Positions 35,783-47,666 of a stretch of 64,000 nucleotides of DNA are shown one piece after another. Positions within the stretch are counted from its first letter, which is position 1, and the number at the start of each line of letters is the position of its first letter. The DNA comes from Bemisia tabaci. Its lineage: Eukaryota > Arthropoda > Insecta > Hemiptera > Aleyrodidae. The DNA is taken from assembly GCF_918797505.1 (NCBI RefSeq), contig NC_092797.1, positions 13,653,372 to 13,717,371 of the forward strand. Direction: 5' to 3'. The translations under genes and the position numbers were made by a program. Below the pieces are notes generated by a model that saw only the letters and a program-made list of their open reading frames with translations, did not search any database and was not told the origin of the DNA.

Positions 35783-36026
35783 ATATCGACGGTGAAAATA
35801 CAAGATCACGTATCTCGGTTTGCGACGATGTAGATTTCCTCTAATGTTTAAATGGAAAACTACTCAACGTCAATTCATAGAAACTTCCGTGATTTTTCCC
35901 GTCAAAGCAAAGACAATTTTGTGGAAACTTCAAGGACTGATATTGATTTTTTCTCCTTCAAAAAAATAAAATGAGAGCAAAGATTTCTAAATAACGCAAA
36001 CGAGATTTGGTATTTTCACCGTTGAT
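35783..36026. mobile_element. GACGGTGAAA family MITE, complete (244 bp)
   Basis: The left end ATATCGACGGTGAAAATACA with ACGTATCTCGGTTTGCG is the inverted match of the right end CGCAAACGAGATTTGGTATT followed by TTCACCGTTGAT. Confidence 0.8.
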
Positions 36027-36545
36027 GCATGTGCTCACAAAATTTCAAGTCAAAAATTTGATTGTTTTTCGGTTGAAAAAATAAAACAAGAGAACTCTGG
36101 CGGCAGCTCACATAGTGAAGGTGATTTTGGTTTCATTCGTCCAAATTTTCCGACAAGATCGTGTAGTATTTGCGGTTTAACTGTCTTAAACTAAAAACCA
36201 TCTATTAATGCTACACCACTAAAAGTAGGCGCCGAAATATGTGACTGTCCACCGAAAAAAGACACTAGTCCATGAAAGCTCAGGGAACAAAGGTGGTGGA
36301 ATTTTTATGAGAATCAACTCTAGTGTGAGCTTAGATTTTTGAACAATTCTACAGAGAATTAATTTGTGTGCGAACATGGACACGAAAAAGCTCAAAAACA
36401 TCAAATCAAACCAGTCACGCCTGTTTCCAAATCCTCTTCGAAAAAAATAATTTTAGGAAAAATCAATTTAATTTTAAATCGACTATATTTGGGACTCAAA
36501 ATTGTCGGATTAAATTAACTTTCGCATCCATTACCGGCACAACAC

Positions 36546-36691
36546 TTGGACTACATTTTGCAATTAGGAACTACAATATCTAGCTCAGTTGAAAAACAAC
36601 GCACGTACCATCAGATTCCCTACTCACATGAGTGTTTTTACAGATGAGACAGAAAGTGTAGTTCCTAATCATTGCAAAATGAAGTTCAATT
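36546..36691. mobile_element. Short-type TTGGACTGCATTTTGCAA MITE
   Basis: Left end TTGGACTACATTTTGCAATT with AGGAACTACAATATCTAGCTC; right end TGTAGTTCCTAATCATTGCA followed by AAATGAAGTTCAA. Confidence 0.85.
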
Positions 36692-36943
36692 GACTAGACC
36701 GCTCGGGAAATGTGCAAAATTCTCGGCAAAGCGGCAACACAGCGCAGAAATCAACAGTCCAATAAATGGCGCTTGCTCACTCATCGACATCGCTGATTCG
36801 CTGCGAAATGGCAGCGAACTTTTTGCAGCCGACCGACGAGGAACCCCCGCATCATCTTATTCATTTTAAATTGGCAATCCACTCCTGGCGGAGTCGAGCG
36901 AAGCCATGCAGCCGAGAAGCACCATCGCGTAACCCCATTTCCG

Positions 36944-37050
36944 AATGAGCTCTGCAATACAAGGGATTAAATGGAAAATAGGGCTCAGCCCCAGGTGTGT
37001 TTGCGTCCTTACGTCAGAGGTGCAAGACATATTGCGAACTCGCCACCGTG
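36944..37050 (+). repeat. CTTACGTCAG(A/T)GGAGCGACG dispersed repeat, copy 4
   Basis: ATAGGGCTCAGCCCCAGGTG, TGTTTGCGTCCTTACGTCAG and AGGTGCAAGACATATTGCG follow the order of the copy at 29440, more diverged. Confidence 0.45.
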
Positions 37051-37324
37051 CGGGGGCAATAAAACGCGGATTCGAACGCTCGCAAGGAAAAATGATTGAA
37101 CTCTCGCCCCTCAGAGCAGGGAGCGTCGGCGGAGAAGATAGTAGCTTGATTATTGACACTTTATCGCTCCTTTGTCGAGAAAACTTGATCGACAAAGCGC
37201 AATCTCTCGATGCAACTTCTATAGTAGAAACTCAAATCATCCTCCAACGTCATCTCTGTCGTGGTGCGATAAAACGACGTATGAGTATTCGCATGTTGTA
37301 AGATGTCCTTCGATCGCAAGAAAA

Positions 37325-37395
37325 GACGGAGCGCCTTCAATTTAATTACCAGGCAAATAGGCTGATCACTAAGCACGAATAGATGCATCCAAATG
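37325..37395 (+). repeat. GCGCCTTCAATTT dispersed repeat, short copy
   Basis: GGAGCGCCTTCAATTTAATT and then CTAAGCACGAATAGATGCAT; only these two blocks remain. Confidence 0.45.
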
Positions 37396-38225
37396 CTTAG
37401 TGTGGTGCGATAGAACTTCACGGTTATTTGAGGATTTTGCGCCTGTCTAATCTGAAAAATTATCCGGTTAATATCATTTCTTCATCTCTCTTACAGAATT
37501 CTACCAACGCATTGACGATTGAATGTCCACACACAAAAAATTATTACAAGAAAAATAAATGAATAAAATACACATTTTTGAAGAAAAAAAAAAGAGAGAA
37601 AGAATCCAGAGATATTTGCATAAGGTGGAGTGCGAAGAAAGGTCGACCTACATTAAAACTCTGGAGTGATTGCGCTGCACCTCTTTAAAAATAATCATTA
37701 ATTAATTCAATTGTGCCTCATCCAATAAACGATAAAATCTGAAATGTGCTTCAAAGCAAAGCGCAGAAACTTAATGGGAAACACAGGAGACCCAGCGGGG
37801 AGTTGACAAGAGCGGTTTTGCGACCACACCACTGACCCTCTTTTCGCACCCTTTCGTCTGCCGACCGTTTCGTAAGCGGGATTTGTCAAGTTTTTACCTT
37901 GTGACGCTCACGGAAAACGGAAAACGGAAACGTAAAACTTGGTTAATTAGCATATTTCGAGAAACGCAGACTGCCACCTGCAGGGCTACAACTTTGTTTT
38001 ATTTTATGAGAGGGCTAGTGATACTTTGTTCAAAAGAGTTAAAAACCGTGCAGGTGTTCGCCAGGTTTGTTCTTGCCGTAAATTTTTTAACATAGGAGAA
38101 AAAATAAAGTTAGGAAATAGATACCACAAAAATTTCCAAAACTTGCATAGAGAGTCTGAACGTCCGCGAAATAAAAGACCTTGATTTACTGCGAAAAATT
38201 TCTCACAGGAGTGATTTTTCTCGGT

Positions 38226-38390
38226 GGGCTGCTTTTTTAAATTAATAGACATCGCGATGGACAAATGAGTCAAGAAGAGAATGGTACCATCCTACTGGTT
38301 GAAACGGGTGGGTGCTATAGACTAAAGGAGAACATGATGAGTTAATTTTTAGCTCTCGCGAAACTCGCAAATTGGCAGCTCTGTGTATCT
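38226..38390 (+). mobile_element. GGGCTGATTGTTGAAA family MITE, left half
   Basis: GGGCTGCTTTTTTAAATTAA with TAGACATCGCGATGGACAAA, then CTACTGGTTGAAACGGGTGG and AGACTAAAGGAGAACATGAT, collinear with 60547-60693. The right half is absent; a hairpin element starts at 38391. Confidence 0.65.
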
Positions 38391-38637
38391 ACACGGAAAA
38401 AATTAAATTGCTGATTTAACAATTCAATTTCTAAAAAAGAGTGACTGCAATGTTTCAATGTAGATTTTACAACAAAAAAATGCTACTATAACCACCCCCG
38501 TGGTTAAATTAGCTTACAATACCTGGTGGTTAAAGTAGCATTATTTTTTTTTTTTTTTTTGTGAAATCTACGTTGAAATATTGCAGTAACTTTTTTTTAC
38601 GATTGAATTGTTTAATCAGCAATTTAATTTTTTCAGT
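38391..38637. mobile_element. Hairpin element with ACACGGAAAAAA ends (247 bp)
   Basis: The left arm ACACGGAAAAAATTAAATTG with CTGATTTAACAATTCAAT pairs with the right arm ATTGAATTGTTTAATCAGCA and ATTTAATTTTTTCAGT. Inner arms pair CTGCAATGTTTCAATGTAGA with CTACGTTGAAATATTGCAG and AATGCTACTATAACCACC with GGTGGTTAAAGTAGCATT. Confidence 0.85.
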
Positions 38638-39139
38638 TTACCATTTAAATGAATATTAAGTCGTCGATTTTAGGTGAGGAAGCCTTACTTTCATAGGTAT
38701 CGATTATTACTTTCAGCCGAATCAAAATCGGTTATCCAACTTGAAAGGATCGTCACCGATGTGACGCAGCTGTCGCAAAAGGGGAATACCCGTGGCTCCC
38801 GAGGGATTTGGGCAGTCTCCCAAATGTCAACATATATGGGCGAAAACAAACTGTTAAGAGGTTCATAGCTGTTAAACGGTGGGTAATTGTAAACAGATCA
38901 GTCGCTGATGCTGGGCCGGAAAGTGCTGAATAAAAGATTTTTCCATCATCAATCTACTTCAACGGCAAACGCGCGGCCCTCGGATGTGAGCCTCTCACCC
39001 ACCCCTACCATCGTCGCCGTTTGTCCACAATTTTTCACGATTTCCCCTGATTTTTTTTTTTAAAATCGGTTTCAACTTCAGCCGTACAAGCTCGAGCATT
39101 AGAAAACCTACAGTATGTCAGATGAGGACGCAGTATTAA

Positions 39140-39720
39140 TCAGGAGAAACAGAAGTAGAAGGAGAGGAGAAAAAGGGGATAAAAACAGAGAAAGGATAAT
39201 AAGAAAAAAAGGGAATTAGAAAAAGAGGGAAAAATTTGAAGGAGAGAAAAAAGAGAGAAAAAAGGAAAATACATGAGAGGAAGAAGAAGATAAAGCTAGG
39301 GAGAAGAGAGAAAGAAAGAACGAGAGAGAGGAAGGAAAGGTAACAAGAGGAGGAACGGAAGGAGGCAAAAGATGAAGTAGAAAAGGAAGAATGAAAGGTG
39401 GAAGATGAAAAAGAATAGAGGAGTAGAGGAGAAAAGAGAGGAGGGAGATCAGGGAAATGAAGAAGAAGAAAAAGATGGAGAGAGCAGAAAAATAGGAGAA
39501 TGGAGAAGAAGAGGAAAAAGAAGAAGAAAAATTGGGGGATGAGAAAGAAGAGAGAAGAGGAGGAGAGAGGAGGAGAATAAGAGGAGGAAGGAGAGGAAGA
39601 GAGAAGGAGAGAAGGAAGAGAGAAGGAAGAGAAAAAAGAGAAGAAAAATAAAAATACACATGGGAAGAAAAAGGGGCGGTTGATGAGAAAAAGAAGATGA
39701 GGAACTGAAGGGTCTGTCAG
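39140..39720 (+). repeat. Purine-only tract (GGA/GAA rich), about 560 bp
   Basis: Almost every base from 39142 to 39718 on the plus strand is A or G, with rare T and very rare C interruptions. The minus strand reads as long Ser/Phe/Leu open frames (39216-39659 and 39449-39661), which are by-products of the TTC/TCC composition and not genes. Mirror-symmetric purine runs of this kind can form triplex DNA. Confidence 0.9.
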
Positions 39721-40234
39721 GTTACGATCAACTCACTTCGCGAGATAATTTAAGAGGTGAATGGAGAATTTGCGCACAAAAATACAATTTTATTGCTTCA
39801 TATGATAGTGCTTAATGAGATAAGTTCTCTGTCGTGGAGAACTCTAACCCGATTCTATAATTTATTGAAAATAAAGCCATTCCTTTGGTAATACCCAATA
39901 GTGAATCTCCAAGGTAATTTTGATCCTCTGATAATATCAAGCGATAATCTAAATATGCTATTTATAAATAAAACGGCAACGCCGGCGGTGGATGCGCGCA
40001 TCGATTTATCTATAAACACACGCGACTCCGGTACATCGGAGGGAAAAATAGCTGAAATTCTGCTTGAAGCGGCTTTTTCCGAGCCGGGCGCGGAATTAGC
40101 CCGCGGCTTGGGGTACGAGGCACTCCGACTCACGCATAAATTAAGCTAAACCCATACTGGAGAGGGAGAACAAATCCGCGCTTGCTTACGTCGGCAACAC
40201 ATCATTTTTACGGCTCATTTACCTACCTGGTCCT

Positions 40235-40292
40235 CTCCGCCGCCCCTGTCCCCAGCCCCCCGCCCCCTCCCCCCTCCCCCCTCCCCCGGAGA
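40235..40292 (+). repeat. C-rich simple sequence
   Basis: Repeated CCCCCTC and CCCCTCC words; a potential i-motif/G4 tract on opposite strands. Confidence 0.75.
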
Positions 40293-40470
40293 ATCCGAAG
40301 ATTTATAATCCTCATTTTTTACAACGACTAATGCTTGTTCCGATTGAAAGCCACGCGGATGGCGAAGGCAACTTGACGCACACGCACACTCGTAAGGGAT
40401 ACACTCCTACACTCTCAAATGAACGCGTAAGGGGTGCGGGCTAAATGCTTTAGGGGTTGTAGCCCCTTCT

Positions 40471-40662
40471 ATGGAAGGACGTAGAGGACACCCTGCAAAA
40501 TCGTGGATTGATGGAATAAGACAAGAAATTTGCCAGGACGAGCTTCGGCAGGATCTCTATCAGGGGCGGTTGGGTGTTACGGAGCGCAGGAGCGCTATGA
40601 GAGCGACATGTAAGTTAGTGAGCCCCCTTCTTAGGCCAGGCAAGCTTACTGAATACCAGTAA
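40471..40662 (+). pseudogene. C-terminal tail of a non-LTR retrotransposon reverse transcriptase
   Basis: The 63-residue frame begins GRRGHPAKSWIDGIRQEICQ, close to the GRPxKxWxDGI motif found near the C-terminus of many insect endonuclease/reverse transcriptase proteins. It is followed by a short DELRQDLYQGR helix and an ERRSAMRA stretch where intact proteins have a DRxxWR. The frame ends about 20 bases before an A-rich stretch (40675-40690), as expected for a 5'-truncated LINE insertion with a short A-rich tail. The polymerase and endonuclease domains are missing. No target-site duplication was established. Confidence 0.45.
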
Positions 40663-41118
40663 GAAAACACGAGAAGAAAAAAAGAAAAAAAATGTAGACG
40701 AAGGAAATATGAAGGGGAGCAGAATTTCAAGTCAAAAAGTACGAAGGAATCTCAATCTTCTTCGAGTTTTAAGCCATATTGAATTTCTCAGAGTATACGA
40801 TAGAAGATGTGATGTATTTTTATCTTTTTTTCTATTCAAAATTCAAAGAATGATTGAAAAATCACAAATGTTCAATTAAAGTTTAAGGGTGCACACGGCA
40901 GGAAAAAGTGAAGATTTGTGAGGAGATATTCTTAAAGCTACTCTCTGATAGAATTTTAAAGTGTCGAGTCGATATTTTCAAAGATTCATAGAGGGCGCTT
41001 TAAATTCTTTCTGAAATTAGGCACGGCGAAAGAAGACTCACGTTTCACCTATTTCAAGATCCTTTTTCACTCCTTTTATAACTCACCCGTTTGAATGATT
41101 TATTACGGAGGCCCTGGT

Positions 41119-41288
41119 CTCAGAGGCGAGGCATGAATGAGAGATTATCAATAACTCCCCATTTGAAGCTGTGGTGAAGAATCGATTGTTAAGGTGTTCG
41201 TTGCGAACACCCTGTTTATCGATAGTTTTCCATAGGTTTAAATAGCAGATCAATCGATAAATCGCAAAGCAAGCCACGCCCCTGCTGG
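41119..41288. mobile_element. ATCGAT-rich MITE, copy 2 (170 bp)
   Basis: The reverse complement starts CAGCAGGGGCGTGGCTTGCT, then TTGCGATTTATCGATTGATC, TTTAAACCTATGGAAAACTA and TCGATAAACAGGGTGTTCGC, and ends CATGCCTCGCCTCTGAG, matching 23676-23840. Confidence 0.75.
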
Positions 41289-43282
41289 TTTCCACTCAGA
41301 TGCGTGCATGCCTCCGCATTTTTTTGCTTACTTCAAGATGCGGCTCTGAAACTATAAATTGGAAGTTGCACACCGTTAATAACATTAACGTCTGCAGAAC
41401 CGCAGTAAACCATTTCCTCTTTAAATTATAGGCAATTATTTAAAATTGATGTGCGTATTCCTGTAAAAATATAATCATGCAGACCCGCGTGTGAAAAAAA
41501 GATGGTTTCCGTTGGTGGAAAAATGGTTTATTCGCGTTAGGATATAGTCTTTAGATTTTATAACTTATTTGTTAACACCTCACGTGACTTGTATGTATTT
41601 CAAGAGGTTTTCGCATTATTTGATTTTAAGTTACCCACATCAAACACTAATTGCTTTTTAGTAGAAAGAGGACGACTAATCTAACTGCATAAACAAATCA
41701 GTTAATCAGCTCCTGTTCGAATAAATAGCCGAACATCTGAAGTGGGATCACACATTAATAGCGAGTACACCTGAGTCTATAATAGTTGCAAAGAACGTGA
41801 GAAGTTTCAAACACTCCATAGTTATAAACAGAGTGGTCATGAAATAAAAACTCCATTATGATCAAAAAGTGAAAAGTGCCTACAAATGCCCATGTAGGCA
41901 TTACCGCATTACTTCCGAGTTAAAATAGTGGTATTGAATTACCTTGACCAACGTCGTTTTGAGTTGCGTGTTAGCGTTTTGTTTCAGAACAGTTCCGCGT
42001 TAATGACCTACATTTCATTCAATAACATGGATTTTTCTAATTGAGAGTGCCTTTGAAAATGTTATACGTTTCGAAATTCAGATCAAGACTCATTAAATTA
42101 TTATATCAATTTTGTCCGATGATTCTGAGTTTCAATCCTCTGCTACTTTTTTAATTGCAAACATAAAATAATGGAGAACTGTGAATGTAACGCTTACGTG
42201 CTATGCACCTCATTGGTAATTACAAAATTTACTGAGGAACAACATCTAAGAGAGGGGGAGAGGAGGATCGTAAAATTATTTTTTGATTCTGCCCCTCATG
42301 ATTCTTTACACAACGTAATTTGTACGAATTTAATCTTTCCATCGTTCAGTTGATGATACGATTTTTCAGGGTCAATTTGTCCTTTTCTATTGCAAACAAA
42401 AAATAATCAAGAGCTTAACGTATACATGAATTAGGTTAATGCATTATCGGCAATTTCTGCTGTTAAATTCTATACATTCCATTGATGAAAACGTTCACTC
42501 GGTTACATCTAAGGAAAATTATCCTCTATAACTTTCTCCTTTCCCTCAATTCGCCTAATTCCGTTTATTCCTCTTTTACCTCTCTTTTTTCTCATTTCCC
42601 TCGAGCTGTTAATCTTTTCTTCCCCCGTTTCTTTTCCTACTGGGTTTTTTTTTATCGCAGGGAAGCCTTTGTGCCCCTCGCGACATTTTAATATTAAATG
42701 CTTCCGGGTGTGAGGGCCATGGCATGGCCCGCAAGCGTGTGGTCACACCGTATACATTTCCATGCAAATGGCCAAATTTCGGTGAGCCCATCTCTGAATT
42801 TCCATAGAGAATTGCGTGGGTAATTTCGAATGCTACAATAACGGCCCTGCAACGTTCACAACGGAGAGGTTACTCGGGCGAGCGCTGGATCCGGAGGGAC
42901 AGGATTAAATCAACAAGACGTTGGCGTGACAGGCTTGCTGATAGGCCTGACATCTTTAATAATTTCCTCCTCAAACGTTTCCGGAGTAGCAACTACCCTC
43001 TCTTGCCGGGCATCGACTTGAAAGCTATGCGATTTTAACAACCGGATAATAATACCTCGCCGAGCTTTGCATCGAGAGAATAGAGGAGGAGGAACGTAGA
43101 AATTGCGAAAGGGTTTTCCTCATCACTGAATATCGTTGCTCTTATTGATGCATGTTTCTATTTCTCCTTTTGTACAATATTTTGGGACTTGGATTGGGTG
43201 CAAGTACGAATTCGAGGAAGAATAATCGGAGAAAATTCAAATTTAACGCGGCTCGTCTCAACGTTAATATTCCGCTTATAAA
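41289..43282. other. No gene seen
   Basis: AT-rich with a small perfect hairpin TGCCTACA / TGTAGGCA at 41878-41901. 42650-43060 is GC-richer without a supportable frame. Confidence 0.5.
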
Positions 43283-43424
43283 TTGGACTACGTTTTGCAA
43301 TTTGGACCTATAGATTCTAGCCCGCATTAAAAACAACGTATGTGCCATTAGTTTCCTTATGCACGTAAGTGTTTTTCCAGAAGAGCTAGAATTTATAGTT
43401 CCAAATTGCAAAATGCAGTCCAAT
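43283..43424. mobile_element. Short-type TTGGACTGCATTTTGCAA MITE (142 bp)
   Basis: Left end TTGGACTACGTTTTGCAATT with GATTCTAGC; right end GCTAGAATTTATAGTTCC with AAATTGCAAAATGCAGTCCA. Confidence 0.85.
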
Positions 43425-43603
43425 GGTATTTAAAGGAAACTGTTCTGTGTGTCTACATACTGTCTCTGATTTATGTACGGATTGCGACCGAAAATTAGTG
43501 CTAGTATTTTTGTGGAAGGATTGTGGAAAGGATCGGGTGCAAAAACGTACTCGTGTCATAAAACGACCTTGATCGACTAATGATACTGCTAAAATGAGCG
43601 TAC

Positions 43604-43664
43604 TTATGCTAAAAGGGACTATGTCGCGCGTAAACCCTATGCGCATAGTTCATTTTAGCATAAA
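43604..43664. repeat. Short hairpin of 60 bp
   Basis: TTATGCTAAAAGGGACTATG pairs with CATAGTTCATTTTAGCATAA around a GCGCGTAAACCC loop. The arrangement mirrors the hairpins at 21327 and 47667 (an AACTATG word next to a CCCTG/CCCTA word), so it may be a miniature relative. Confidence 0.65.
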
Positions 43665-44487
43665 TACATCAAGGGATGTGTCGACCAGGATCAGTCGAAA
43701 GCGATTTAACAATCAACCCGCTGGTTCGTCTGCCTAACTAATATCGATAAAAATGAAACAGTGGGCCTTGGAGGTATGAAAGCAGAAAAGTTCTTCGCAG
43801 AAAGCTTTTCAAGTGACAGGAAGTTCAGGAAACAAATCCTGGGCGTGGACTCATAACCGATTAAAGGGAATGCAGATTCTATAAATGACGTAATTTGTAT
43901 TATTTCCCATCAAAGTAATGTCAATTATTGGTACTTTTACCTTCTCTAAGCTTTGGTTACCAAAATTCCCGCTATGTGAGAAATCTATGTAAACTTTTGA
44001 AGAGGAAACACAAAACGAAATGCTCAAGTTTGTACCTTGTTCGGTGCTTTATTACGTCAAAATACTCGAAAGCTTTGGTGCAAAAGCTGAATAGAACGAG
44101 TGATTCCGCAAGTCTGTATCTGATTGATTTCAGCGTGATGATTCGCTGACTGTTGACCCGTGATGCGTGACTCGAAAATCGAGTCGCCGTAGGCCAAACG
44201 CGAGTTAATAGGGACGAATCACTCTCCCGCGGGTGAGGTTCGTCGCTGCCATTGTTCTCCGAACTCTCGCTGCGAACTGAAACGAACGGAGAATGGCTTC
44301 GCGGCCGCCGACAATCAAATCTCGAACATCTTGGGAACGAAAGAATAATGGAAAAAACAAACAAACAAACGATGAAATACGAGTAATAGGGTAATCAAAG
44401 AGCGAATCGCGAACACAACAATCACCTCGTTTAATGAAGATATTTATATCGCCGAGTTCATTTATCTTTTTAATGTACAGGGACAGT
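43665..44487. other. No gene seen
   Basis: Frames on the minus strand at 43972-44567 overlap each other in different phases and show no family motif. Confidence 0.5.
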
Positions 44488-44739
44488 GCTGCTGCGTTAC
44501 GGAGAAACAGCGTGCAAACAATCGGACGTTGCCAAATTTCCTCCAATAAAAAAAGTATTCTAGACAAAAATTGTACAGATTCTCCCTCGAAATTTTCAGT
44601 GCTTTTCGAACAATTTAAGACAAAAATACTCTGAAAATTTCGAAATAAAAGGTTTCAGAAATTTCCGGAAAATTCGTGTTATATCAGTGGAAATTTGGCA
44701 ACGCCGGTTTGTTCTTACGTGGTTTTACCTTGGCATAAA
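44488..44739 (+). mobile_element. CTGCCGTGC family MITE, diverged full-length copy
   Basis: Left CTGCTGCGTTACGGAGAAAC with GGACGTTGCCAAATTTCC; right GGAAATTTGGCAACGCCGGT, TTGTTCTTACGTGG and CCTTGGCA. The interior keeps the AATTTCAGTGCTTTTCGAAC and CTGAAAATTTCGA words. Confidence 0.65.
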
Positions 44740-45339
44740 ATAGTAGCTCGAGGCGTCACCGCCGACCGCTCCGGGGGAAATCAAGCTTCTTTTTCATTCA
44801 ATTTCCCATCCCTTTTTTCCCGGTTCCTTTGTCTCCGTGATTACCACACTCACCGACACCAGCTGAGACAAAAGGAGGCGGGTAAAAGTGAGAAAAAAGG
44901 GATCCGAAACGGACCCACGCCAAGAATCCAACTTCCAAATGGCTAGGCTTTCGCAACGATCCCTGTTTTTCTTTTCGCTCGCCCGCCACGTATTTTGAGC
45001 CCCGTCTAACTGCGCTTTTCTAATGCATAACTCTGTCGCGTTTTGGAGATTATAGGCGACCCCGTCATAAATTTTTATCTGAGTCAGCGGCAACTGATAA
45101 GCGTGCTCAGCATTAACGAAAGCGGATTCGTTCTGGTCCTTTGGACGATTTTTTCCCCTTCTTTAGGTACTGATGCTGTATAGATAGTGGTAATGAAACT
45201 CAGAAAATAAGTATAGCCTTTGGGAAAAATTTCCGTTGCTGTTTCTTATTTTCAAGCATGGACTTGGAGAATAAGTGTCAACACAGGCAAAGATAGAATA
45301 AACTCATTCGGGTCTCGCTTTTTCACTTTTCTCCCAAAT

Positions 45340-45545
45340 CTGAGCGACACCTCATCGGCAGTATAGAGTGGCCGAGTTCAGTTCACGCATCGCGCCATAG
45401 CACCTTCAATTTTGCAGATACGACACAGACATCCATCAAGCACGAATAGTTGTATCTCCGCGCCGTCATCAATGCGCGTTCTTTCCTGTGTCCTATATCC
45501 CCATCTTGTGCTTACTTCCGTGTTTCTCATTTGTGGTTGCGTTTC
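45340..45545 (+). repeat. GCGCCTTCAATTT dispersed repeat, near-full copy
   Basis: AATCTGAGCGACACCTCATC, GCATCGCGCCATAGCACCTT, CAGACATCCATCAAGCACGA, ATAGTTGTATCTCCGCGCCG and TCATCAATGCGCG are collinear with 33283-33480. Confidence 0.75.
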
Positions 45546-46527
45546 TGGTGCCTCATCAAAATTTGAAACTTGTCGTAGAATGTAACCTTTTATGGATAGG
45601 AGGACCTTATACCCAGTAAAAGCTTAAAATTGAGTTGATAATAATAAGCCATTAAAGCATAAAAAAGTGATGTAACCAAACCGAAGTCATATCTATTGAT
45701 ATATTAGCAGTTCAGAAATAGTCCCGAAAATGCAATTACAAATTCTAATATGCTACGTTTAATGAATCAAATTCGTCGAATTAAAATGCAACTGAACGCA
45801 TTCTAAAGCTCAGGTATAAATTTAACCCCTGACCGATTCTTTCTTTTAAAAAAAAACTTTAGGGAGAGTGAGTTCATAATCGAAAACACAAAATACAACA
45901 TTCCAACCCAACGCAACAAAAATCGTATACTTGAAAATTTGTCGACCGTGATCGGTCACAGATCTATAAAATTCCAATTTCTCGAGAAGGTAGTGAAGAT
46001 CTGAGTATAAAAATATTGAGTATCATTGGCAACTGCGAGTAGAAAAGGTTCGGAGCATATTTGGATAAGGCGAGTCATTTCACGAGTTTTCGCGCTTCTT
46101 AATTCGTGCCATAAAGATAACTATAATCATTCTCATCCGAGCCTTCTTCCGTTTAAAAATCTGCTTTGATAATAACCCTCTTATCTTAAGCAGCTGCGAA
46201 CTATGTGGAGGGAACTCGGGCATCAAGAATTATGTCTTTGAACTGATAAAAGAGAGAGAAACTTTCAATTATTCTTCCCGATGTTCTGGACTCTTAGGAA
46301 ATCCTCAAATACCAACAATTAGTTTCTCTCTCTCTTCCGCTCCCCTTGTCTCTCCCCTCATTTTCCGATCCTTTATTTCTCTAATAATGCAGCAAAGAGG
46401 ATTGGTGGAACGGTAAACGCTGAGTTCGCCTTCAATTTGTCGGTTATTCTACAAAATAGCGCTGTTGCTCGAATAGTGGTTTAAAAAGAACGTGCTACCT
46501 TGTATCTAAGATGCAGAAGTCTTTATT
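45546..46527. other. No gene seen
   Basis: Unique-looking AT-rich DNA with a CT-rich patch at 46320-46360. Confidence 0.5.
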
Positions 46528-46572
46528 TTGCTCATCCATAGGAAACACCTATTTGCAGAAGGAAACTAATGT
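46528..46572. mobile_element. Internal fragment of the short TTGGACTGCATTTTGCAA MITE
   Basis: CTCATCCATAGGAAACACCT with ATTTGCAGAAGGAAACTAAT G repeats the loop of the next element just downstream, making a partial tandem duplication. Confidence 0.6.
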
Positions 46573-46576
46573 CACA

Positions 46577-46726
46577 ACTGGACTGCAATTTACCATTAGG
46601 AGCCACAATTTCTATATGTCATCCGTAAAAACACTCATTTGCATGGGGAAACTAATGGTACATAAGTCCTTTTCATAAAATTGAGTCATATATTATTGTT
46701 GCAAATTGCAAAATGCAGTCCAGCCG
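46577..46726. mobile_element. Short-type TTGGACTGCATTTTGCAA MITE
   Basis: Left end ACTGGACTGCAATTTACCAT with AGGAGCCACAATTTC; right end TTGCAAATTGCAAAATGCAG and TCCAG; loop AAACACTCATTTGCATGGGG. Confidence 0.85.
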
Positions 46727-47019
46727 TATCTTCATCGGTTTCATCAAGCTCCGAGTTTATATTATGATTAACCTTTTTATATTAAATAATGAGGGAAAGC
46801 TTTTAAAAAAGTTTAGAAGAAACATAGACATTCACAAAGAAATGCGAAATTTCTCCGAGGAAATCTGGTAACGAATAGATATAGTTCTATACTCGTATAC
46901 ACAGAATGACATCGCCTTAAATATCTAATGCGAAAAGCTCATTAAAGAAAAAAACAGTTTCAATTGCTTATGACAACGATAGTTCATGGGAATTTAGCGC
47001 GAAGCGACGGAAAATAAAA

Positions 47020-47090
47020 ACGCCTTCAATTGATTGAATAGGCACACCGAGCTCCGAAGAGGTCGAATAGTGGTATCACGGCGCCTTACA
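47020..47090 (+). repeat. GCGCCTTCAATTT dispersed repeat, short copy
   Basis: AACGCCTTCAATTGATTGAA, then GGCACACCGAGCTCCGAAGA and TCGAATAGTGGTATCACGGC; diverged in the middle. Confidence 0.45.
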
Positions 47091-47133
47091 GCACATATCT
47101 TACGATTTTGTACAGTAAACCGTGTAGTTTTTT

Positions 47134-47290
47134 GTTGCCGTGCAAAGGAAAATGCAGCATGGGTATTTCGTCGTCGCCATATTTCTTTCGACTAAAATGA
47201 ATATTTTCTTTCAAACTTGTCCAACTACTTTGTTCGCAATTTAATCTAAAATATCTGCAAAGTGCAAGGAAAAAAATGCTGAACTTTTTG
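47134..47290 (+). mobile_element. CTGCCGTGC family MITE, left half
   Basis: TTGCCGTGCAAAGGAAAATG, CGTCGTCGCCATATTTCTTT and TTTGTTCGCAATTTAATCTA follow the family's left half. No right end before 47300. Confidence 0.55.
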
Positions 47291-47666
47291 TACCATCTCT
47301 AGTGGTCCAGTTTTACCCTGTTGAATTGTGAACCAGAAATAGTGCTAATGGATGTACGCTTATTGTGGTTTTTAAGCAATTTTAAAAGAGGGTATTTTCA
47401 GTTCTACTTCAACAAAAATTGTCAACAGCTCGTTCTCTGCTCCATCGATTTTTCAGACGGGCATCCGCGTTAACATTATTTTCAATGGTCGAGAACCAGA
47501 AGCCCGCGGTACATGTTTCATATTTGCTCGTTTGATTGCCGACTGAAAATTTCGATGCCGCTCACGCTCAGCCAGGCCTCAATGAAAATTTATTTTCCCG
47601 CTTTAAAAATCAAGCCGGAGCGGCTAAAAAGCGTGGCCGAAGAGCGGCGCAATCAAGTCAACTCAA

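Larger units (their letters stand above)
36692..38225. other. No gene seen besides dispersed repeat pieces
   Basis: Frames at 36866-37301 overlap the dispersed repeat at 36944 and are read as chance. Confidence 0.45.

Noticed and set aside
39216..39661. Long Ser/Phe/Leu-rich minus-strand frames
   Set aside because: They are translations of the purine tract; pyrimidine-only codons contain no stop, so the frame is open by composition.
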